Under the pieces are notes generated by a model. The model was not told the DNA's origin. It did no database searches and was given only the letters and a program-made list of their open reading frames with translations. 64,000 nucleotides of DNA from Nannobrachium achirus (taxonomy: Eukaryota > Chordata > Actinopteri > Myctophiformes > Myctophidae), in NCBI GenBank assembly GCA_963921795.1, contig OY997643.1:69978838-70042837 (forward strand), read 5' to 3'. Made by a program: the position numbers and the translations under genes. Positions within the stretch are counted from its first letter, which is position 1. Each line of letters starts with the position of its first letter. Shown here piece after piece: positions 49,801 through 59,600 of the stretch.

Positions 49801-52800
49801 GAATTTCTGCCCCCAGTTTCCGTGAATCTTTTTACTATTTTTACTATTTACAATTTTTTCTTCTCTTTGTTGTTGAAAGGAAAGTGTTAGAATTATACTT
49901 TAGTCGTTATTTTTGTCTCGGATCTGTTGAAATAGCGAGGGACAGAAAATGCTCTGGGGGCAGAGTTCTCCTCTGCCTACAAAATGGTGTCACGGCTTAA
50001 AAGCCCCTATGCCACCAGCGGGTCAACTTTTGCTAAATACATATTTGGAACAAAACAACTCAAATCACGCATGCAGTGTCCGATTGCCGTTAAAGGCCCA
50101 AGATCACGTGGCACCCTTTTCACATTGGCCTATTATAGCACCATCCTGCTTTTCTTGTTTTTTTCCCCTTGCTGCTTTTTTGCTTTACTGCTTTTTCCAT
50201 CTTGGCCACTTTATCGCTTTATTATTATTACCCTTATTATCATTATTTACAGACCAATTGTCACAGTCACATGAACATTGTTTGACCATTTAAAATCAAT
50301 AACATTAAGACGCCAACTATCCTTTGTAGTCTACAGAAAAGAAACCTTCAACCAGGGGGATAATGTTACCCTGACATGCACCAGAACGCCATGGAGTGAG
50401 ATGCTTTACAGTTACACAAACTGGACAATAGCCACAAAGAACAAGCAGTGTCAGATAGACTTTAACAGCGACGCTGACGGCCAAAACTCTTGTGAGGATT
50501 GGAAGACTCTCCACAACACATCTACTGGTGAATCATACCTGCTCGTCCCAAACATCTCAAACAGTGATGAGGGGCTCTACGCCTGTACATTTGCACACAA
50601 AGGAGGAATTGACTTGCTGGCTCTCTTTAATGTATTTGTCAGAGGTACGACTGTCATTTCTCTAACTTGGCCTAGTAGCCTACTGTCAGTTTTTGTAAGC
50701 AGTGAACTGGTATTTGATGACCTTGTTACTGTTCAGTGAGTGTCAGTCTTTGTGTTGTGTCCAGTCCCTCCTCAGGTGTCAGCCAGTCTGCAGTGGCAGG
50801 GTGACAGGTGGGTGGCTGTGTGTTCAGCTGAGAGGGGAAAACCTGCAGCCTCCATCGTCTGGAAGAACATAGACGTTAACTTGTCTGTACCCAGAGAGGA
50901 CACCCAGCTTCTCCCAGATGGACTCTACTCAGTGACAAGTCAGCTAGATCTCCAAGATGGAGTAGCCACAGATACCCTGACCTGTGTTATTCAACACCCT
51001 TTTTGGGACACAGAGCAAATCATCACACCACAAGCCTCCACAGGTACTTCTATCGGGATTTTACTTTATTCATATTAATATGTTCAAACATTTTAGTGTG
51101 TTTACAGGAGGGAGAGCGAGTGCATTTTCCGGCCATGGCAACTGCCGGCAGTCAATCCGCGCCACCTCTGCAGCAGACATTTCCGACGGTACCTAACACC
51201 TTAACACTAACCCTAACCTCAGTAAAACTGTGCATAAAACTGACCCTAACCCTAACCACCGTCGGGTGGCGATGTATGCCGCGGCTTTCGGTCCATGCGG
51301 CGATGCCTGCCGCGGCTGTTGTCGGCAGCTGCCGGTCCACTGCCGGCAGTTACCAGCGATGCCACATCTGACACCGGTGCCGGAGAATGCACTCGCTCTT
51401 TCTGGTTTACAGTAGCCTTACATCTTAAACCAATATCTAGATCAGGGGTCAGCAACCTTTTTGAAATGAAGTGCCATGTTTTTATTTTCTAGATAGTGTT
51501 CCATGTCATTATATATTTTAATAACACACCATGAAGAATTCTGACATATTTTGATTGTCAGGACATTGTTATAACAATCATTAAACTCAGCAGCAATAAT
51601 CCCCAAATAATTGTTGTTCTTGCTCAGTCTACAGAAACCAAGCGGTCAACCAGGGGATCAATGTTACCCTGAAATGCATCAAAATGTGGGGTGAGATGCT
51701 TTACACAAACTGGACAGTAGACATGAGGAAGCAGCAGTGTCAGATAGACTTTAACAGCAACGGCCACAGTCAAAACTCTTGTGAGGATGAGAAGACTCTC
51801 CACAACACATCTACTGGTGAATCATACCTGCTCGTCCCAAGCATCTCAGGCAGTGACGAGGGGGTCTACACCTGTGAGTCTGCCTACCAACGAGGAAGTG
51901 ACTTTGTCATCTACACATTATCTGTCAGAGGTAAGTCTGTCATTTCCTCTCTAAAGACCGATTTCCTTAGCGACTCCCTGCAGATGTAAACAGTAGTGTA
52001 AAGTAACTTGTAGCCTACATTTCAATATTCAACTATATGGAATACATGAAAAGGTTGTGAGGATCCCTGCTTCATCTCTCTCTCAACTAAGGGATCCTTG
52101 CCCTGAAAACGTTGAGGAGCCCTGGTCTATAGAACAGACTTTGATGTCATTTCTGTAAGCAGCGAACTGGTATTGTTACTGTTCAGTGAGTGTCAGTCTA
52201 TCTGTTGTGTCTAGTCCCTCCTCAGATGTCAGCCAGTCTGCAGTGGCAGGGTGACAGGTGGGTGGCTGTGTGTTCAGCTGAGAGGGGAAAACCTGCAGCC
52301 TCCATCGTCTGGAAGAACATGGACGATAACTCGTCTGTACCTAGAGAGGACACCCAGAGTCACGCCGATGGACTCTACTCAGTGACAAGCCAGCTGGATC
52401 TCCCAGATGGAGCCACAGACAACCTGACCTGTGCTATTCAACATCCTTTTTGGGACACAGAGCAAATCATCACGCCACGAGCATCCACAGGTAGGCTACA
52501 GTTTTGGCTGTAGTAAAATACCGGGGATGTGTAAAATGGAAATGTGAAGGGAAAAGTGGGGTTTTACAGACCGTGAGTTTTTAAACTGTTTTTTTTTTTT
52601 TTTTTTTTCCCTGTTACTTACTGTAAGTTGGCTTATGGCTTATGGGCTACATCCCTGGGCCACAAATGAAATAATAAATAAATACATTAAAAAAGAATAT
52701 ATATGAAGAAAGAATTAAATAAAACTGTACTATTATTGTAAGTAACATTTCTGATATATTGGCTTAGGGCTGTAGCCGGCCCTGAAGTTACAAAAAAAAT

Positions 52801-53579
52801 AAAAAAGTCTTAAGTAAGTTTAAGTGAAAAATTGACCCATATGGTGATGAAAAGTAAAAAAAAAAAAAAAAAGGAAAAAACTGATGATGCTTCTAGGATC
52901 AACGGGAGCATAGGCAAGATCTGATTAGTTATTATCACACCCGGCGTGAAGTGAGTGGTGCCTTTTATGAATGATGTAGGAGCACAGCTCAAAAAAGTAT
53001 TGGAGGAGAGGACTAAAATTCACCAAGACCAGCTCGGTCGAGACATGTTGGTTCTTAACCTTTGAAAGACATTAAAGTAGCCTACTTTGATTTCACATCT
53101 TCTCCTCCATTCCTTCTTTGAGTGCTTCTTCCTGTTATTATAAAACAATGACTTTAATTACTTGAGGCAGTTGTTTTTCATAGTTAATAATAAAACACCA
53201 TTATTTACCACATATTCCATTATTGATGGAATAAACCACATGGTTTTATAACAGTGATGGAACAGCAGCGTATTTTGTTTCTCAGACAATGATGGTGCAA
53301 GAATGGCGGATGTGATTGTGGGAACTCTTGCTGCGATTGTACTCTGTGTTACGACCATCGTCTTGCTGTATCGATACAACAAAGGTGAGTAGCTATACTG
53401 TAGTACTACTACATATTATAGATTACAGTCACTGAGCTCTGAAATATACTGAGCATCAAAGCAAAGCAATTTAAAGGTTCAAATGTTCATTGTATCTTTG
53501 ATTTACAGGTTACAGGTGTTGTGTCAGGTAAGAACAGTATCCATCTCTATCAGTTCAGTGGTACACACACACACACACA

Positions 53580-53648
<69 letters not shown>

Positions 53649-56600
53649 TTTTGATGTTTGTTTTGTTTTCAATACAGACCGTCTCAGGGAACCAACCAGG
53701 GCTCAGCTCCAGACCAGGGGACCAATCAAAGAGGAGCGTCTGATGATATTTACTGGCCACTGCAGCACGGTCAGTTTTTGAACCAATCATATTGTTTAAG
53801 GACACTCTTGACAGGTTCAGGCCACTATGCCCATACATGGAGATCCCTGTTATCAGTATATACAGTATATTATGATTATGTCTCATGTCTGAGTCATAGT
53901 GAGACCAAATCTTAATATACTATAGCACATGGAAAAAATATTTTGAAAATAGCAGATCTACAAACTTGTAGATCTGCTTTTTTCAGACAGCTGAAAATTT
54001 TACGGTTAGTGGTTAATGCACGTTGTGTAATAATAATACAAATCTACAATGTTTTCTAATAATTGTAGTGGAGTAAAAGTACAGTATTTTGTATATTTGT
54101 AGTGGAGTAGAAGTGAAGTAGAAATAATCTAGTAGTAAGTAAACAATACCTCAAAATTGTACAGCACTCAATAATAATACATTTACTTTGATTTGATTGA
54201 TTCTTACCACAGACACAAATGCCTGTTTTAGTTTTTCCCTAATTGCCAAGAAATAAGAATAAGAATTAAACAATATTTGAAATTAAATTAAGCACCACAT
54301 AAATGTTTATTTGTTTACCTTTAGGCGATGCAAGTATCTATGGCACAATCCGGCAGGATGATGACTATGACAATGGTACAGTATATAAAAAAGAATAAAG
54401 AAATTAAAATCGCAGTTTAACATGAGAAATGTCACAGCTTGTCCGTGTAGGCTATGTACACTGTGGTTCAATGGGTTTGTTTGTGGTTCTATGGCAGGGT
54501 TTTTCAAAGTGGGTGACGGGGCACCCTGGGGTGCCGTCCCGTGATGGCAGTCCAGGGTGCCGCGAGATCATTTGATAATATTTGGAATTTATTTGGACAC
54601 TTTTAAAAGAATATTTTGTATAATTTTAAACTTGAAGTACAAAGTTATTTTCAGTCAGTTCTACTTCTAACCAAAATGGCTGTTATCTCAACGTTTTCCT
54701 CGCAACATAATCGCTAAAATATGCTATAAATATAAGGTGCTGCTGGGAGTGAAAAGGATCAATTTTGTCACTGGCAAAAACCTTGTATCTCCGAGGTTCA
54801 AATGTGTATGTTTTTTGGTCAAATAAAAGCCCTACTTAATCATACAAAAGCGTCACACAAGTAGTGAAAATAGCAGATCTATAGCAGATCTACTAGCTAT
54901 TTTCACTATTTTAAATCATTTTCAAAATAACACAAAAAGAGAAGGTTTTGGACATACAATGTTTCCAGCCGACTACGACGTTATAATGTAGGGGTGCCTC
55001 GGATGAAAACAAATATTCATGGGGTGCCCTGTCTGTGGTTCTATGGGTTTGTCTGTGGTTCTATGGGTTTGTGTGGTTCTATGGGTTTGTCGCTCTGACG
55101 TCATGTTCTGATGTCACTGTTATGTCATGGGAACCACTCTTAACTCACTCTTAAGAATGAGGTGGTAACGGCTGCAGCCTGCAGGAAGGGGTCTGCAGGG
55201 ATTTCCCTGCAGAGGCCAACGACCTTACTTCCCCCTAGTGGTTTGGGGCTTTCCCCTGGTAGTAGTTATAGCTTCAGATGTATCACTTTATTTGTTTTAG
55301 TGCCCCCTGATTAGTTTACAGTGTGACAGTATCACCACCTCATTCACATAGGCTACTGTCTAGAATTAGACTGTATACATTTTAGTTTTGTTCAAATATT
55401 TATGGCACAACGTATTTTCTCTTTAATTTACAGATCCAGATTATGTCATGTAAGTAAAGTATTGATCTCTGTCAATTCATCAACAGGACAGCAGTATAGG
55501 CTACATTCTATATTTTCTACTGCATTTCTTCTAAAAAATATAAACTTTATAATTTCAGACCCATTCCATCTCAGGAAACCAATCAGAGCTCAGCTACAGA
55601 CCAGAGAGCCAATCAAAGCGGAGTACCTGACCACCATGTGTATTGCCCACTGCAGCCCGGTCGGTCTTTGAACCAATCATGTTGTTTAAAAAGATACTTC
55701 TGATAAGTTCTTCTGGCGAGGACAACCGTTCTATATTTCACACCACTTGTTTTATTTCTCTGTAGGCCACACAAGTGTCTACAACGTAATCAGCCACCCT
55801 GATGACTATGCAAATGGTACAGTATATACAGTATATATTTTAAGGTTCCAATACAATCATTTTAAGTTATTTCATGCATTTGGTTTCATAGTGGAATATT
55901 AATATGGGGGGTATCTTTTTTCAGGTTCAGAGTATCACTTGATTTGTTATAAAGGTTTTAGCGCCGCCTGCTGACCACAGTTAACTTCTAAGTGAGCTGA
56001 GGGGTTGTGATCACTTGAGTTTACTGTGAACAGTGTCACCATGATTTATCATAAACCATTCCAATTATCTTTAAATGCCTACCTAACAGTTGAGGGCCCT
56101 GGGTAGACGACCCAGCCAGGCGGAGACCTGCTCTCAGAGGCCTGCACTAGTTCTAGTTATTCTTAGGTTTTCTTTTTCATTCCTTTTTCAGTCTGTCTTT
56201 CATTGTGTTTTGTATGACCGTCTTGTTTTCTCAGTACCTGGAACTGCTGCTGCTGCTGCTGTTGTGGCAGGTATTGATAACAGATCTCATCTTTACTAGT
56301 CACTTATAAAGTCTTTATTATAATTTGGTGAATGTTTAAGTTAACATAGTCTTGCATAGCCAGACAACTATTCCACAATCTCCAAATGCGTCTGGAACGG
56401 CAGCTCCCGAACTGCGAGTATCGGAAGTAGCCACTGCTGCACTGAACTGTAGTCCCATTGGAAACATAACAGAAACACAATAGCACAGACAGAGTCATTC
56501 GAGCGGCATATTCTTGTTATGGGTGTCTAGTTTAAGAAAACATTTGAAAACATCATGGAAGTAACACCAACAACACCAGAGAAAGACGAAATAACATCCC

Positions 56601-59600
56601 AAAAAATGTTGAAAGGAGACAAACGCTTCCAGTAGGACATGTTATTGTTACTGCAAGTTAACACAGTGTCATGGAGATGACATTATACCGTGGGTGCAGA
56701 TGGTTTTTAATATCATAATCATACTCTTCCTTCAAATCGTGTCTCCCACTGCTTACATGTGACTTCATATTTAGGGAACCGATGTCCATTTGAGTTACAA
56801 CAGGGCCTCATTTTTGCCTCTCATGCCTGATGACTAATCTTATTAGGCTTTTTTTTTTGTATTTTGAAAAACAGTTACATTGACATGCTGTGAGTGAGCT
56901 CGTAGGTTTTTCACAATTTTAATCTGTTTTTCAAAGTAACAGCAACATTATTACAAGGAACAAGACACCATGCAAAATAGGGCCCTGATTGACAGACAGC
57001 CAATCACAGCGGAGCACCTGTATTGTATACGTTTGTATTAATATTGGACAAAATGATATTTTATTTATTAAGAAAGTTTAATAGTACTGCTTTAAGGACA
57101 CTGATAAATTCTTCTGATAAGGACACCTGGTTGGATATTTTACACTAGTAATTTTGTTTCTCTTGTCTTTAGGCAACAGAGTAACCAGCCACCCTGATGA
57201 CTATGCAAATGGTACAGTATATTTATTTTAAAGTTACAATACATTAGTTTTTAGCTAATTTCATTCATTTGGTTTCATAGTGGAATATTAATATAGGGGC
57301 TATATTTCTTTCAGGTTCAGATGTATCACTTGATTTTGTATAAAAGCTCTAGTGCCCCCTGCTGACCACAGTTACTGTGACAGTGTCACCATGATTCATC
57401 ATAAACCAAGGACCCTGGGTAGACAATGAACTTAGAGCAAGGACGCCAGCACTCACTTTAGATCCTTCTTGTTTATTCAATTGTTTTCCCCCAGCAGCCA
57501 GTACATGTGGACGTTTCGGCCTCACAGGCCTTCCTCAGCGTGCAAACATTGTTTTCACTTATAAAGGGGACCTTGGTGCCACACACAGAACGGTCCGAGT
57601 GAAACAACGCAGAATACAGCTAGTACACAATACTTCCATTTTTTTCTTTATACATGTTTTCAAATAACCCCGGGGTTAGGGTTATAATATACATTCACAT
57701 TCCATTATTAAAAAAGTTTTTTAGACAAAGACCTAGTCTGTGCAGGTCAAAGACCCCTATATAAAGACAGACCCAGACTGACTCAAAAGCTTACAATAGA
57801 CCAATAGAAAAATAAAAATAAAACCTTAAAACACACCAGGGTGGGTAGACAGGGTGGGTAGGCTGGGTAGACAACCCAGCCTGGCGGAGACCTCTCAGAG
57901 ACGTGTACTTTTCTAGTTATTGTTAGTTTTTCATTTTTTAATCTATCTTTCATTGTGTTTTTTTTTGTTGCTCCTCTTGTTTTCTCAGTACCTGGAACTG
58001 CTGCTGCTGCTGATTTTGTGGCAGGTATTAATGACAATTATCATCATCTTTAGTAGTCACTTATAAGCATTGATTATAATTTGGTGAATGTTTTAGATAA
58101 AATCCAACAACACAGTGTCATTGAGAGCTGGATGACATTATAACATGGGTGCAGGTAGTTTTTAATATCATAATCTCATTCTAATCGTGTCTCCCACTGC
58201 TTACATGTGACATTATGACATGTTATCTTAGGGGAACAGATGTCCATTAGAGTTACAGCAGGGCATTTGCTTCTTAAGTTATGACTGATGACTAATCTTA
58301 TTAGGCATGTTTTTGTATCAAATCTACAGTGACACACGCTGTGAGCTCGTAGATCAGTGATTTTCAGTCTTTAAAAGTATTTTTCAAAGTAATATTCGAC
58401 ATTATTCGTCATAGTGGCATAACAAGCGGCTGTTGAAGTTTTAAACCAACATCTTTCCTTTTGTGTTCAGGAGGAGAGAGAGCAGCGGCTGAACATGAAG
58501 GCAGGTTTCCATGGCTTCTGTCTCCAAAAAAAATGCTTAATGAATCCTGTTACAATATGTTTTTCTATGCATTTTTTGTTTGCGAAGATTTGTGATAAAA
58601 ATAAATAAAAAATAAATATTCAAACACGTTTAAGATTTTTCAAAAATGTAGATGTACAATCTTGCAGGGACGCACTTTGACTTTGTAGATCTGCTATTTA
58701 TTTATTTTTAATCTCTGTTCTAAATCTCTGTGTTCTTACCTGTTTGTGTTCTAGCAATTCCACTCCAGACAATTCGATCCAGGATGGGACAACAACCAAG
58801 AACGACCCTGAGCCACCATGGTTTGACTGGTACTGTATATCTGGTAGCCTACTGTATTATCTTATTGAATTAATGGTTCTACATGTACCCCTAGGGGTAC
58901 ACAGAGGTACTACAGGGGGTGTGTGAGATGAAGTGGAAAATGGGAAAACTGGACACAGATTAGAGTAAATGTGCTCAGGACTTCTTTTCTTATTTCTAAC
59001 GTCATATTGTTCAACATAATAGCATCAGGTGGATACCTTCTCAGGATTCAAATTCATATCCACCTGTTTCCGCGGGAATTTACTGTAGCATTATCTGTGG
59101 GGCACTTCCGGTTAACAGCAGACATACAATCTCACGTCGCGTCGCAGATGCAACCGTCGTGAGCTTGTAGATCACTCTCGGCTGCGAAGCCGGAAACCGC
59201 CGCACACCTGCGCAATGCACGACGGGACGTGGGAAAGTTGTGGATAGCATATAAAAATAGCAAGATTCAAATTCAAAAGTATAGCAAAATACAAGCTTGT
59301 ATATCTGCTATGTTTAGTATGACACTGTAGTATGGCAAAGTAGAGCATTAATTTACCAAAACAAAAGTTAAAATATGGAGATATGCAAGATATAGTTTTC
59401 TCTGTCCTAAGCAACATGATCTAGAAATCAGGAAAAGGGAAACTGAAACCAAAAACGTGGTTTTAGAACCACTGCAGTAGGCTACATAATACTCTACTGG
59501 CAACATCTAGGAAGTCTCACAGCAACAGAACCAACAGATCAAAGAGACTTGCATTCATCTGAAGCTGGCGTTTATGCATTTAATTGACAAACACATGTAT

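Noticed and set aside
51199..51260. Interstitial telomere-like CTAACCC repeats
   Set aside because: Only two or three short runs within a MITE; too short to be a telomeric array.
55402..55671. 89-residue frame over tail cassette B
   Set aside because: The splice-consistent frame is different and reproduces cassette A (NQ-rich, then YxPLQ). This frame ignores the acceptor at 55558.
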